NCBI RefSeq assembly: GCF_036323735.1
Contig: NC_086034.1
Location: 37,069,939 to 37,133,938, forward strand
Source: Rattus norvegicus
Lineage: Eukaryota; Chordata; Mammalia; Rodentia; Muridae
Direction of reading: 5' to 3'
Length of the DNA stretch: 64,000 bases
Every line of letters starts with the position of its first letter. The first letter of the stretch is position 1. The notes under the pieces were generated by a model. The model worked only from the letters and a program-made list of their open reading frames with translations. It searched no databases and was not told the origin of the DNA. The position numbers and the translations under genes are program-made. Below are positions 21,602 through 34,225 of this stretch, piece by piece.

Positions 21602-24113
21602 TTCTAGGTACTACATTCAGTAAAAGTAAATACTTTGCAACGAGGAGACAGAGAGTGTGGGATAGGATAAATAAAGTATAGTAAAACAGAAGTAATTTCA
21701 ATGAACAAAGAAATGTATCCCTAAAGATCTAAAAGGCTAGAGAACCAGACATACTTGTTGAACAGCATTGGTGACTGATACCTGCCATTCTAGTTATCAA
21801 ATACTCTATTCTTTTCCTTTCCTCCATGTTATATGTATTCTACGTCCCTGGTGGGATAATTCAGTAGTCCTACCGTTAGAGGATCAGTTACCATTTGACT
21901 CTGCACACAGAATGTTTCAAATCGTGTCCTGGAAGCTCAAGCACCACCTTACAATCTATCTTAGACTGTTTACCCAAAAGTTCATCCCGACCTAGCATGT
22001 GCAACCATGGCTCTAACGTATGAACACTTTGCTTACTGTCCACAAAGCACGACAATGTTAGGTTATTTCTACAACAACACATCCTTTCAGGCAAATTAGG
22101 CTAAGTTGCACTCTAGAGCTCTTCAGACCATAGTCACTCCAGACCAGTGATGATTTTTATAACCATCACAGTCTTCTAAATTCATCACAGCAGGAACAAG
22201 AGAACTTGGTCTATTGTACATAGTCCTTAAATGTTCTGTGTGGAAATGACACTTTATTCTCAAAATGGAGGCATCTGAATATGGTCAACTTCACATGGCT
22301 GGAAAGCACATTTGCCTACAAGGATAAAGACTATAATGATTTTTTGACATGTTCACAAAAGCTACTATACCTGTAGTCTTGTCCCACAAAGGGAATGTCC
22401 ATTGTGGGCTTGGTAATAATTGTTCCACTTTGTTTCATGAATATTCATTAAAATCATGTTTTTCTAATATCATTTCACAACATTATAGCAATTACCTGTT
22501 GTATAGTCATATTTTGAGGACATTAGTATTTTGTTTATCCTAAGATATGACAAATGAAGTATAGAAGATAAAAAATTTATGGTATGAGCAGATGAATATA
22601 AGAACATAATTATCCTTTGTTATTGAAAGTTTCCATTTCCATTTTGCAAGTAATTTCTTTGTATCTTTATAATCATAAAGAATCAGAAGCACCTATATTT
22701 TATAGGGAGCTTTACTGATAATTATAAAACAAATTATTAATTGCTGTCTCCTTTCAACAGACTATTTCCATTGGTTTTTATTGTAACAGTCTATCAGTTT
22801 AGACATAAATTTTACTAACTTTATTTTACATTATGATTCTCATAATTGTATAATTTCTTAAATTGTATAAATTATCCTTAATTTCTATCAAACATATGCA
22901 AAGTTATCTATTACGAGACTTTGTTATAGCTTGTTTATAAATTGCTTAGAATTTTATTATTTCACTGCAATACTTCAAGAATGATTTTAAAGAAAAAGTG
23001 CAGAGGAATAGTGTGTTTCTAGGTTTGTGTGTATTTAAAAATGCTTGGAACTTGAACTCCACTATGAAGTCTTAAGCAATTTTATACTACACCAATCAGT
23101 ATTGGTCATTCTATAATCTCCAAACAAATCACATAGCTATTACATCAAGCAATGCCGGAACTGTGATCTAGACACCAGTTGAGCAGGTGAGACTCATCTT
23201 GTATAAAGCAACGGAAGACGTCCTAGTATAAACACACACTTCATTCCCAAAGCTTTTCCTGCAAAGTTCTGTCTTCATAAAATAACAAAGCCAATTGCTG
23301 TGTGTAACTGAAATGATTTTCCCCAAATCCTCTAATAACTCCTTTCTTGCCTCTTCTCATGATGCCCATATAGTCCTGCTTCCATTTGGGTGTGCGAAGA
23401 CACTTCAGGAGAAATCTGTCTTTGATTAGAGGCACATTAGAGATACCAATGCAAACCACCCAATCCTTCTCCCACGTGACTCCATCTTCTTCCACATCAT
23501 TAGTACATAGCCCGAGCCAAGGGTAATACTGGGATCTACTTACACAGCTGTCATCTTTTTGGTTTTAGACTTATTGTGACAATAAGTCTGTATTGGGTTC
23601 TCTGGTTTGGGTTTCACAAGGCAGTAGATATTTTTTGTTTTAGTTTGGTGTGGTTTGATTTTGTTTGGTTTGGTTTTCTTAAAACTTTTGAGAATAAATA
23701 TACTTCAGGAATCATTCAAAATTCTGATACAGCCCTGTTCTGTAGGGCTGCTGGAATGTATCTCTTATCTGTGCAAATTCATTCTGTTTTCAGAGACCTT
23801 CTTCAGTTCTCCAGCTTCAAAGTCAGAGGAAGAGGTTCTGCTTACACCCTGGGTGTTTTTTTTAAAAGGACTGGAGGCAAGTCTATTTTGTCAGGCATTA
23901 GGAAAATGACCCCACTTTAAACTTTTGTACAATTTTTTTTACTTTAAATGGCATCTATCTTTAAAACTAAGATATATTTCTTAGCGGCACAGATAGATGG
24001 ATTCTGTTTCTTGACTCAATCATTTTGTATCATTTGAATCATTCGAATGAGTCCATTGATGTTTAAAAATACTACTGAAATGTATGTGTTAGTTGTGGTC
24101 ATTCTGTTGTTGG

Positions 24114-24116
<3 letters not shown>
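21602..24116. other. Repeat-poor non-coding interval
   Basis: No SINE, L1 or LTR that I can recognise. It includes AT-rich stretches (about 22540-23000) and a T/G-rich patch (23590-23690). No exon-like frame is convincing. Confidence 0.45.

Positions 24117-24165
<49 letters not shown>
24117..24165. repeat. (TG)n microsatellite
   Basis: About 24 uninterrupted TG units. Confidence 0.98.
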
Positions 24166-24166
<1 letters not shown>

Positions 24167-27100
24167 GTTTTGTTCTCAGTGGGATAATAACAGTAGGAAT
24201 CAAAAAATAAAGTTGAGAAAGCAATTGTTTTACAAAAAAAGAAAGAGAAAACTTCCCCCTTTATTTGTGACTAATTAAGTGACTAGAAGCTTTCATCAGC
24301 TTTGCTATAAGTTTTAATTATGTACTTAGAGGCAGAAATTCCCCCATATTTAATATGATCTATATGAACTAATAATGGACCTCTTGCCTAAACATAATGC
24401 TGCATCATTATGTTCTAATATGTCTTTGTTCCATAAAATGAGATATGTTGATTTTGGAGAGGTTAATGTGTGAGTTAAGTTCACTACTTAAAAGACAGAG
24501 AGAAAATATTTTTTAATGTGTTGCCCTTGAATATCATTGCCGTTGGTGAGTTTCACAGGGCTTATTTCTTCTCCCAGGAATTTAAATCGAATGGAATGGA
24601 TTCTATTTTTAAAATCTGAATTGAAATGCATGGCATACGTGTATTTAAAAGCTAAATTTAAAGTGCTAAAGGTTGTACAGAACTTATGTGTTTAGCTAAC
24701 CCTCTAATGAGAAAGACTCACAATACTGAAGTCGCAAATACTTTGGAGAACAGTGAAGAGAGAAGCCACATAATTTTAGAGTGCCATAATTGGAAATCCT
24801 GGAAAGAGAACGATCGAGCAGCCAACATGGATTTAGGCCATGAAGAGGTTTAATTTAAAGACTGAGAGCAAAATCACAGTCCTTTCATAATTATCATAAG
24901 GAGACCTTGGGTGTGCTTGCTCTCTGGCACAGCTGTAGTGCCTAATGAAAAGAGAGCATTTCTCTCCTGCTTGGCTTATTTTATTCCTAATCAGCAGTAG
25001 CACTTCAAATTAGTTGCACAATCTTTTGGTCTCTTTCAGACATAAAAGCCCCCTTCTTTTCTCTATTGAAATTAGCATGCCTCCCTTTTCTGAAATAACA
25101 ACAACAAAAAAAGCTCCAAGCCAAAGGGTCCAAGTTTATAGACCCTTCCTCGTGCATGCTCCCAATCTAAAGTGTTAATCCCATGACTCAAAGAGGGAGG
25201 AAATAAGTTGTGGGAAGGGCCAGTGTCTTTCTAGTGTTAGAGGTACTGAACAGAATGTCCCATTGATGAAGTTCAGGGAGCTAAGAAGACTCAAGTTTAA
25301 CTAAGAAAGTACTGGTGGTCCATACTTGAGAAATCTTGGGCCAAAAAAGAAGACTATCAAACTCAAAAAATATTTGGCGGCAAATTTCAATGATATTTTA
25401 CATATTTATTTCTTTAATGTAGACATTGGAACATTAATGTGATTTGACATGTTAACATCGAAATAAATCATCTGAGATGTTGGGTTGTCCAGTATCAACA
25501 TAATTAGGCATAAATTCTAAGTGCTAGTTGCATTTTGTGATCCAGAGACTGAACAATGGTCATTGCTGAGTTCTTCCATCTATTTTATATAAACCTGTTG
25601 CTCCACATACATGGCTGAAGAAAATGGTCTTAGCTTTTTACCCTGCAGGGAGATCGTTAGGGTTAAGATCACAGATGTTGTATAATTTTAGGTGCTCGCC
25701 TTAGCCTCTGAGAAGAGTAATAGCTGTTTGAGTTACTGTTTGTATCCCTCAGTTTTGCAGACCTAAAAGCCATGAAATACAGAGTTCTTAGAATCCAAGA
25801 AAGATGTCTGTTAGCTATTCCCTGACTCATCAAGTTACTGAAAGCAATTTGAAAAACAAGATATTTTGGCCTAAATGAGGATGCTGAGGCTTACTTTGTT
25901 TTTATCCTTAATAGTGGTTGTTGTTCAAACCATAACTCTGATGTTGACTGTTTTGTGTGAACCTGCATGGCAAAATTCACATTATAAATGAAAGGAAATA
26001 AAATCTATCATCTTTATCAGAATCGCCATGGACAAATGTCTCCACTAGCCTTAGCTCTATAGCAACCACAGACAGCAGAAAACGAAAGATCAATTTCACT
26101 GCCGTTTTAATGCTCCACTCCTATTCTGTTAACCAACCTCAAAAGAACCATGTAAGACTATCACTCCTTGGATGATAGAAGACAGACCAAACTTCTTGCA
26201 GATGTTCAAGTTTTAGCCTGAGGTAATTTTAGACACCAGAGGCACACTATCTAATTTTTCCTTGCCTGTAGTTCAATATAATTGAGCAATGTGAAAGTTG
26301 TTGTTGGGTAGATATACTCATACCTGTGTATTGTGTAAGGCTAACCTACATCATATTACATTTCTCCATTGAGATAATACCTGCCTTATTTAACTAAGAT
26401 ATTCAATTCAAATGCAATCTACTTCAAAGCATAGTCATGTGTACATCTCAATGCATACCCCCTCATGTACAGAAGGGTCACTACAGACATTTAAACTGTT
26501 AGTCAAAGAAGGAAATCTGTCAGAGTTTTTGTTTATAGTGTCAACTGAGTGGTCATTGTTTTTATCACAGTCAATTAAACTGTTCATGTGATTACAGAAT
26601 ATTGGAACTTAGAATTTAATAAGCCATAGAATTTAGACTTTATCACTATACAGACTTTAAAAAATAAGAAATAAAGTCCAACAAAGTTAAATATTTGCCA
26701 AAAGGTCACAGAGCTAAAGTATGCCACATGCTCAAATAACTGTTTTATTGTGGACTGGGCACTTTACAGGGTACTAAAAAGGGGAAAGATGTGAGTAAAG
26801 AATCAGTGAACCCCAAAGGCAACCTTCTCCAACTCTAAGGCATGGATGGATACTTAGTGCTTTGTATAATCTCTGAAAGCTTGAGGCTTGAAGATGCAAA
26901 CATTCTTAAATTGGATTACTTAGTGAAAGTTAAAGTTTAAAATCTGAGTTGGACACATAGCTATGGAGAACGAGAAGGAATATGAACAAATTTTAGACTT
27001 TTGCCTGAAGTAATGTTTTTAAATAAGAAAGTATATGTGATAGTTTGTGACCTGGAAAAATAGTATAATTTGGTTAGCTCAGGAGGTTCATTTTAAGCTA

Positions 27101-27985
27101 AAATTATGCCATGGTCTGATGCTTTTAAATTAAACTTTTACTACTTAGCCATGTAAAGTATTTGATTTCTGAAAGGACTTTATAATCAAGTAATTAACAA
27201 AGAGTGCAAGGACATTTATAAAATATGGAGGAAGACTAAAAGGAATGTAGCCAACTTTAAACCCATTCCAATGGGAAGATTTTTTTTTCAAGACTTGGTT
27301 TAAATTAAGTATTTTTCTCTTTGAGAGAACAGAAAGATAACTTCCTCTTCTCTTACATCTGGGGCAGGGGGATCATAAAGTAACACAAAAAATAGGTATT
27401 TGTTGCTGCATGGGTGTAAGAACGGGAATCTCTATCATTGCATCTTGGATTACAAAACCTCATGGCTAACACTCCCAAGAATGTGATCTGTGCGCTCCCA
27501 GGCAACTGAATCCTGCTATACTGGGGGCTAGAGAGAGCTGAGTGAATAATTCTCTACTTGGTTTTACTTTCATATAAAAAGCACAAAGCACACCCTTAAA
27601 ATGTGGGCGTACATATATTATTCTGACCGGCATTTTTCTCCATAGGACTCATAAAACTGGCAGGACTCACTCCTCCACTATAACAGGCAAGCTAAGGCGG
27701 CCGCCTACTTCATTTCCGGAATTCACTTGCAGGTCTTTATAGCTTCAGCTGCTTTCTGGGTCCTACCGACTTATTTCTATCTGAGACACTGCTTAAGCTT
27801 TAGTCATCAAAGTCTGCTGGTTGCAGCAAAAAGCTCTCAAAGCCAACTTTCATTTAAAATGGTATGATAAATTTGGGGGCTCTCAAATATTTCTGAGTTT
27901 AAGGTATAGTTGGGTAGAGAAAATATAATGATATTGCTGTCATAGCCAGTCATTTCTTACTCTCCTGCTCACAGTTCAGTTAATA
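24166..27985. other. Repeat-poor non-coding interval, candidate regulatory DNA
   Basis: This is the longest stretch of the window without a recognisable young repeat. The part at 24540-25110 is rich in TAAT and ATTA cores typical of homeodomain sites. A hint of MIR lies near 26680-26720 (gccaaaaggtcacagagcta). A NotI-type palindrome (ggcggccgcc) occurs near 27695. No coding frame stands out. A regulatory role is inference only. Confidence 0.35.
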
Positions 27986-27987
27986 CC

Positions 27988-28176
27988 TGGAGGCTCAGCC
28001 GATGGCTTGGCATTTAAGAGCGCTTACTGCTCTTGCAAAGGATCTAGGTTCTATCATTAGAATGCACGGGGTAGCTCGCAATCATCCGAACTCTAGTTCC
28101 AAGGAATCTTGGCACTGGGCACAGACACAGAGCACACTTAGATGCAGCAAACACTTGTACATATAAAACAACATAC
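27988..28176 (+). mobile_element. B3-type SINE
   Basis: The tRNA-derived head (ttaagagcgcttactgctct) is followed by ggatctaggttctatcatta and ctctagttccaaggaatctt, in B3 order on the plus strand. The tail is CA/AT-rich. Confidence 0.7.
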
Positions 28177-28419
28177 TACTGCCCAAAAGTAAGCTGAAAA
28201 GGGAGAACACCAATAATCATGTCAGACAGAAAAGAGAAAAACCCAGGAGGACTCGGCACTACACAAAGAACTAGAGGCAACTGAGTAAAGAAGAGAGAGC
28301 GAGAGGTCGCTTTCCAAATGGTTGTCCAGGCACAATAGTCAGCCTTGAAAAATACATCCACGTAACATATGGAACAAACATAGACGTACGTAGGCAGCAG
28401 CAATGTAAGCAGAAGCCAT

Positions 28420-28700
28420 GAGAGAAGGTAGCTTCCGGGCTCACTGTTCCTAGTTTACTCAGCCTGCGTCCTTACACCCCAGACCACCTGCCCAGGTGAG
28501 GCACCACACATCCAGGCCCAGGCTCCTCCACGTCAGTCACCAATTAAGAAAATGCACGATAAAAAAAATGCACGATAGACTTATCTACTAGCCAATCACA
28601 TGGAGGCATTTTCTTCCTCGTCCCAAATGACTCCATAGCTTGTGTCAAGTTGACAAAAAACACAAGTGTCCTCACACAGATCCTGTTACAACCATCTACT
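28420..28700 (+). repeat. Rodent interspersed repeat, family not assigned
   Basis: ctcactgttcctagtttact, caccaattaagaaaatgcac, ggaggcattttcttcctcg and gcttgtgtcaagttgacaaa are hallmarks of a common rodent dispersed repeat. It contains a small tandem copy (aaaatgcacgata twice, 28551-28577). Confidence 0.5.
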
Positions 28701-29354
28701 TATTATCAAAAATATCAGCAACAATGAAATCCACTCTCCAAGTTTTCTTTCCCAGGAAATTAACATGCTATCAGGAAGGAAAAATTTCAGTGAGTATTAA
28801 TTACTCATTTTATAGTTAAAATTATTTTTGGTAAAGCGAAGAATATTTGGATCCCTGGAGACTTGTGAAGTACTTGAGTTTTCACAGAACTCATTGCTTT
28901 CTCTGCCTGTTCTTTAGGTGTGTACCTCACTCCTGGGAAGAGAATAGCAGAGCATGGGAGGAAGGTCTTTAGCAATTAGAGAGCCATTTTGTTTTTCCCC
29001 ATAATGTTCAAAATACTGAGGTTAATGACTTGGGGCAGAAACCAGAATGTTGTGGGCTGGTTCACAGGAAGTTGTATTTCATCTGGGGTTACACTCGGGC
29101 ACATTACCAGCTGCCCAAGGAAGAAAGAGATAGAGTTAAACACAAAGAGGAGCTGGAGAACAAATGTGGAGTAGATAAGTTGCAGAATAGTGGGGATTTT
29201 TCAAAAGGAGAAAAGCGGTAAGGTTTTATAGAGTTAGCAAATGATTTCTGCACCAGAGAAAGAAAAGCTGAAACAAATGTGTTGGGAAGGGAAATTCAGT
29301 TACTTTAGGGAAATGATACAGAACAGTCTCTAAAGACAAGAGAGTGGCGTGTGG
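28701..29354. other. Non-coding interval
   Basis: Unique DNA up to the ID insertion. Two overlapping short frames at 28989-29221 have no recognisable homology. Confidence 0.4.
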
Positions 29355-29372
29355 CCGATTGCTGTTATTTTT

Positions 29373-29460
29373 TTTTTCTTTTTTTCGGAGCTGGGGACCG
29401 AACCCAGGGCCTTGTGCTCACTAGGCAAGCGCTCTACCGCTGAGCTAAATCCCCAACCCA
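29373..29460 (-). mobile_element. Rat ID SINE (BC1-related)
   Basis: On the minus strand it begins gggttggggatttagctcag and continues with the tRNA-Ala-like body through ggttcggtccccagctccg. An A-rich tail follows (T-rich at 29373-29392 on the plus strand). The match to the rat ID consensus is almost complete, including the tagctcag A-box and ggttcggtccc B-box of the RNA polymerase III promoter. A duplication of about 17 bases (ccgattgctgttatttt) at 29355-29371 and 29461-29477 flanks it. ID elements reached very high copy number in rat, which supports the species call. Confidence 0.95.
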
Positions 29461-29478
29461 CCGATTGCTGTTATTTTT

Positions 29479-30214
29479 ATGTTCCATTTGATTTGCTGTG
29501 CATAGGAATTAAACCCTGTGCATAAACTTCATAATGCTAGATACTTAGATAAAAGGATAAAAAAAGCCATGCTGGCATCTGAGGTCTGAAGTGCAACCTG
29601 TCACATGCTGCGGCCGAACTGTGTTGATAGCAGTCTGACCTCTGAAGCCAAAAGACCCAGACTCAGACATAGTGACGAGATACATCTCCTTCCTGAAGAG
29701 AAAGATATTTTGCCCATTTGTCAACCTACTCTTTTAAAGTCCATCCTTCCATAATTTCCCTTGAATGTTATGGTCATCTTTTCCATACATGGTGAACAAG
29801 TATTGTCAAAGGTAAATTATCATCAATATTTTGCTGATTTGCTATGGTTTATTTATGTGTCTTTCCTCTTTACCCATTGGCCTTTTCTTTCCTCTTCAGT
29901 CAACTGAGTTGACTGAGTCTGGTCCTGATGGCCACAGATTCACAGATGACTTCCCAAGCTAAATCAAGGTCAGCAACCCTTCTCAGTAAATGGCCAGAGA
30001 GTAAGAAGATATATTCTGTTGCAACGAACCATGTCTTCCATTGTAATATGAACAAAACTATAAACAGTATAAAATATGAGTTTAGCTATGTTCCAAATAA
30101 ATTCTAGTACTAGACACTGAAATTTGGCTGTCATGAAGTTCTGTCATGTGATAATATTATTCCCTTGAGTTTTCTCTCATCATATAAAGACATGGGTGCC
30201 CAGGATGAATCTCT
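29479..30214. other. Non-coding interval
   Basis: Unique AT-rich DNA; nothing recognised. Confidence 0.4.
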
Positions 30215-30415
30215 ATTGTACAGTGCTCAAGCATCATGCTTGAAGTTCTGCATTCTAATCTAAGCATCACATAAAACCAAATTTGATGGCTCATCCCTAC
30301 AATCCAGCATTAAGAAGGTAGGTGTGGGATTATAAGTTCAAGGCCATTCCGAACTACATGGTAAATTCCATGCTCGCCAAGGACTTATGAGATTCTGCCT
30401 CAAAGGCACAAAGTA
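30215..30415 (+). mobile_element. Degenerate B4 or B1-type SINE
   Basis: An ID-like head (gtgctcaagcatcatgcttg) is followed by B1-like text (gatggctcatccctacaatc, gttcaaggccattccgaact, gattctgcctcaaagg). It is strongly diverged. Confidence 0.55.
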
Positions 30416-30689
30416 CAATTTCTACAATAATTAATTTAAAACAAACCACTCAAAATTTGTAGTTATTTAAAAGGGATTTCATCCAGCAATAAGCCTGTCA
30501 ATCCCTAGACTTCAGCACTGGCACATGGACCCACTGCACACAGAGCTTGGGAAGAATCGTGTGTATTTCTGGATAGAAGCCCTCTATGCCATTAGCCTCT
30601 GTCTTGACATGCGGATGTGCTTGTTTGATACTGTTCATCTTCAAGGACTTAGCTCCTTTCACCCTCTCTTTCTGCTATGAACACTGTAT

Positions 30690-30910
30690 GTTGTGTTAAA
30701 TATGCTTGGTCCATGAAGGAGGTGTGGCCCTTATGGGAAGAGGCGTGGTCTTGCTAGAGGTAGTGTATCACTGTGGAGTGGAGGTAGATTTTGAGTTCTC
30801 CTCCTATGTTCAAGCTCTGCTGAGTGTGCCCGGCTGCCTTCAGATGAATTAAATGCTTGTCCTTATAAGAGTTGATAAGAATTTCCTTGGCCATGGTGTC
30901 TCCTCAGAGC
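30690..30910 (+). mobile_element. Rodent LTR-like interspersed repeat
   Basis: It reads atgcttggtccatgaaggag, tggtcttgctagaggtagtg, tataagagttgataag, then ccatggtgtctcctcagagc and aatggaaaccctaaccaaga. This is the opposite orientation of the 15515 and 52895 copies. The ending is that of a MaLR or ERVL-like LTR. Confidence 0.5.
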
Positions 30911-31375
30911 AATGGAAACCCTAACCAAGACTGGACATGTGCTGCTTGCTTAATCTTGCAGCTAGCTTGTACTGCAGCTAAGAATGTGCACTCCCCATGA
31001 CTGTGCATTTTAAGTAGAGCAGGCAGGAATAAACCTAGTTGAGTAATGCTGCATCATTTTTAAAATATACATGTGCGAGATTTTATATTTTCCCCCAGGA
31101 CTTTTAGTCAGGTGTTTTATCTGTTTCCTTTTGTTCTTAATTTTTCCCTTGTTCCTGGTTTTGCACTGCTTGTTTGAATTCAGGTCCGTGCACAATGTAG
31201 ACAAAAAACACACCACTGAACTATAACCCCCGTCCTTAAAACATATTTATACACATAGGCATACCACAACAATTAGTAAAGAAAGAGGCCATGATTTTGA
31301 AGGACAGTGAGGAAGAAGTATATATGAGGGTCTGAAAGAGCAAAGGGAAGGAAGAAATGTAATTATATTATAATC
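30911..31375. other. Non-coding interval
   Basis: Unique sequence between a LTR-like repeat and a truncated L1. No gene found. Confidence 0.4.
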
Positions 31376-31377
31376 TT

Positions 31378-31760
31378 AAGGTTTGCAACCCCATAGGAAG
31401 AACAACAATATCAGCCAACCAGATCCCCACCCCACCCCAGAGCTTCCAGGAACTAAACCACCAACCAAAGAGCACACATGGAGGGACCCACAGCTCCAGC
31501 TGCATATGTAGCAGAGGATGGCCTTATCTGGCATCAGTGGAAGGAGAGGCTCTTGGTCCTGTGAAGGTTCGATGCCCCAGTGTAGGGGAACGCCAGGGTG
31601 GTGAGGTGGGAGTGGGTGAGTGTGTGGAGGAGCACCCTCACAGAAGCAGCGGGAGGGGGAATGGGATAGAGGGTTTGCGGAGGAGAAACCGGAAAAAGGA
31701 GATAACATTTGAAAAGTAAATAAATAAAATATCCAACAAAATATAAAATAAATTAAAAAC
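31378..31760 (+). mobile_element. 5'-truncated L1 (3'UTR only)
   Basis: It starts ggtttgcaaccccatagg within the L1 3'UTR, passes gcatatgtagcagaggatgg and the G-rich polypurine block, and ends gataacatttgaaaagtaaa with an A-rich tail. No coding sequence remains. Confidence 0.85.
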
Positions 31761-32150
31761 TGGATACTAAAAAACATATTATTTCCCACATTTTTCCTCA
31801 CATGTGGTTGTGGCCTTTTTTTTTTATTAACATCCTTGTTTTGTACAGCACTTTTTGTGGTTTATTTCTCATTTACATTCTTGTTTCTTATGGAGGCAAA
31901 CTTTTACAATTCTTCATTTCTATTTTGCCATTATTAATTGTGATTGCCTTTCAAAGCATAACCACATACAAAAAATAAAATAATCATTTATAACTACAGC
32001 TCAGATATTAACATCAATACAAGCAATACTGGGTTAATAACAATAATAATAGCAAATAATTTTGATCCATGCCCATTACTGAATCTAAATGCATATATAT
32101 TATATGCATATATATAGGAATATATATATACCTAGAAAAATATACAATTT
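31761..32150. other. AT-rich interval with low-complexity tracts
   Basis: It includes a T run near 31817 and a (TA)-rich palindromic tract at about 32085-32135. No gene found. Confidence 0.5.
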
Positions 32151-32154
32151 ACTG

Positions 32155-32225
32155 TAGCTCCTTGCTAGTAAGTGGCAGAGAAAGAATCAGAACTCAGGTC
32201 ATCAGACCTTAAAGTTTATATTTTA
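32155..32225 (-). mobile_element. MIR SINE relic
   Basis: cttgctagtaagtggcagag followed by agaatcagaactcaggtcat is a clear core of reversed MIR. Confidence 0.5.
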
Positions 32226-32439
32226 ACTATTAAAATCATTGACATTAATAATAATGATGATGATGATAATAATAGATAATAAAATAAAAGAAAGAAAAAA
32301 TGGAACTAAGTGGAGAGGAAATCTGAGTTAAAGTGAAAAAATGGGAATTAAGAGACCAAAATCATAGATTAAACTCTGAAGGGTCTGGTGTTCGCAAGGG
32401 TGCGAGTGTGTATGAGAGAGATACGTATCTGATTTGATA

Positions 32440-32700
32440 AAGGAGAATCTGGTGTGTGCACCACCACACACATTTGAAAGTCAGAGAGCAGTGCTGGGCT
32501 CAATCCTCACCTTCCTCCTTGTTTAAGACAGGGTCTCACGTTTGCCTATGTGCAGACAAGGTTAGCTGCCCCATGCCTTCTGGTGTTTCTTGTTTCTACT
32601 GCCCACCTTGTCTTAGGAGCACTAGAATCTGAGATGTGAGGTGGCATGCTCATTTTACATGGGTTACCTACTGATCAATCACATACACCCAGCCTCTTTG
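32440..32700 (-). mobile_element. Possible B4-type SINE, degenerate
   Basis: gtttaagacagggtctcacg followed by B4-like spacing and a distal acatgggttacctactgatc suggests a reversed B4 or B1-derived element. It is too diverged to be sure. Confidence 0.35.
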
Positions 32701-33743
32701 ACCCCAGCATTATAAAACTGCAAATGATTTCATCTTCCTTGCATTTCTCTCAGTTGTTCTCTATATTTTTCTGTGTTGTTGCCTAGTCCTATATTTATGA
32801 AGTCCCATAATTAAACGGCTCCTTTCTTCTCATCCTTATTGACAGAAAAGTACTTCTAAGACCTTGAATCTTTTCACATAAGCTCTCTTTGATTGCTTAA
32901 AATCTGTACTATTCAAGTAAAATCAAAGACTACCAAATCACATATCTTCTGCCTAATGTGTATTGAGGTGCATGATTCCCTGTGAACACAAGGGTTACAG
33001 TAATATAATCCATTGATATGGGGTTTCTTTGCAATGATTAAGTTTGTTTCCCACGAGATTATAATCAGCAAGTCTTGGCTTTTTTTATCACAGTCAAAAC
33101 AGAATGAAAGTGACCTCAAGCATGTTCATACAGAACAGGTTCCTGTTAATTGACAGGAGCTCTTGACTCACTCCAGTCTCTGTGGCTTATCACCTCTAAA
33201 TGAAAGGACCCTTGGGTGTCCTTCTTCCCAGCTCTGAAAAAAAGAAGCTTCTCCAAATAGAGATCATGGAAGGTAATGGCAGATAACTGAGCAGAATCAA
33301 TCAATTGTTAATGCCTAATAAATAATGAAACGTCATGTTTTTTTTTCCTTTGTTCTTGCAAGAGTAAACAGTCTGGTCTATCAAAGCTCTGTGAGTCTTT
33401 GAAACATTCATGCCACTCTACTGTAACTTTCTTTTGAAAATCAGATTTTATTGATTGACAGTTGAAAAAAAGAATTCATTGTGTACAGTTTATCACTTTA
33501 TTCCAGTGGAATTAAAACTAAGTAGCCATGAATATATAAAATCAATATCCTAAGGCAAAAAATGTTCTGTTTTTGCAGTATAAATGCATTGTGTAGTATA
33601 AATGCATACACTGTGTGCATATCAACCCAAGTTGTGATCAATGCAGTAAATAATAAACTGTAGTTTAATATACTAAAGTTAATATCTTATATTGGGATAA
33701 AATTTCTCATAAAGCATTTTAATATTTATTATCAAATATCTTA
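32701..33743. other. Non-coding interval
   Basis: AT-rich unique DNA that leads into the perfect inverted repeat. No gene found. Confidence 0.4.
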
Positions 33744-33815
33744 GAATAATTACTTGTGTCATAATTGAACTGTGTGGTTGATTTTTAGAATCATATAATT
33801 ACAACTCCTATTGTC
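33744..33815 (+). repeat. 72 bp perfect inverted repeat, left arm
   Basis: All 72 bases are the exact reverse complement of 34154-34225. It begins gaataattacttgtgtcata and ends caactcctattgtc. It is not simple sequence and matches no repeat family I know. The identity stops abruptly at both ends. Confidence 0.97.
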
Positions 33816-34153
33816 ATAACAAAAAATAATAAAATTTAAAGTAATAAGTTATTATAAGTATATGTGAAGTCTCAGGGAAGGATCTAAAAATACATATTTT
33901 GATTACAAACTCAGTCATTTCCTCCTAGGTCAAAGGTGTATCTAAGAATAAATAATTCAGAAACAGCCAAACATTACATACTGTGCCAAATTTACTTCAG
34001 ACTAACTGCACTCGAGAGGCCCTGGTCCATTCAACAATACCATTCTCTGCTAACTCTTTGTAGGGATATCAACATGGTGATTCAATTTTATAAAATTAAA
34101 ACGTTCAAGAGAAGTAAGATGAAGAATTTGTGAGAATCAAGGAAGGGTAATCT
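33816..34153. other. Spacer of the 72 bp inverted repeat
   Basis: 338 bp of AT-rich, single-copy-looking DNA lies between the arms. It has no clear coding frame and no other repeat signature. Confidence 0.6.
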
Positions 34154-34225
34154 GACAATAGGAGTTGTAATTATATGATTCTAAAAATCAACCACACAGT
34201 TCAATTATGACACAAGTAATTATTC
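34154..34225 (-). repeat. 72 bp perfect inverted repeat, right arm
   Basis: Exact reverse complement of 33744-33815. No convincing target-site duplication flanks the pair (tta to the left, aga to the right), which makes a DNA transposon less likely than a local inverted duplication. Confidence 0.97.

Noticed and set aside
27690..27705. GC palindrome ggcggccgcc in AT-rich DNA
   Set aside because: A single short palindrome with no CpG island around it. It could occur by chance.
29387..29460. tRNA-like gene
   Set aside because: The pol III boxes belong to an ID SINE, which derives from tRNA-Ala. It lacks a complete tRNA fold and has an A-rich tail and flanking duplication.
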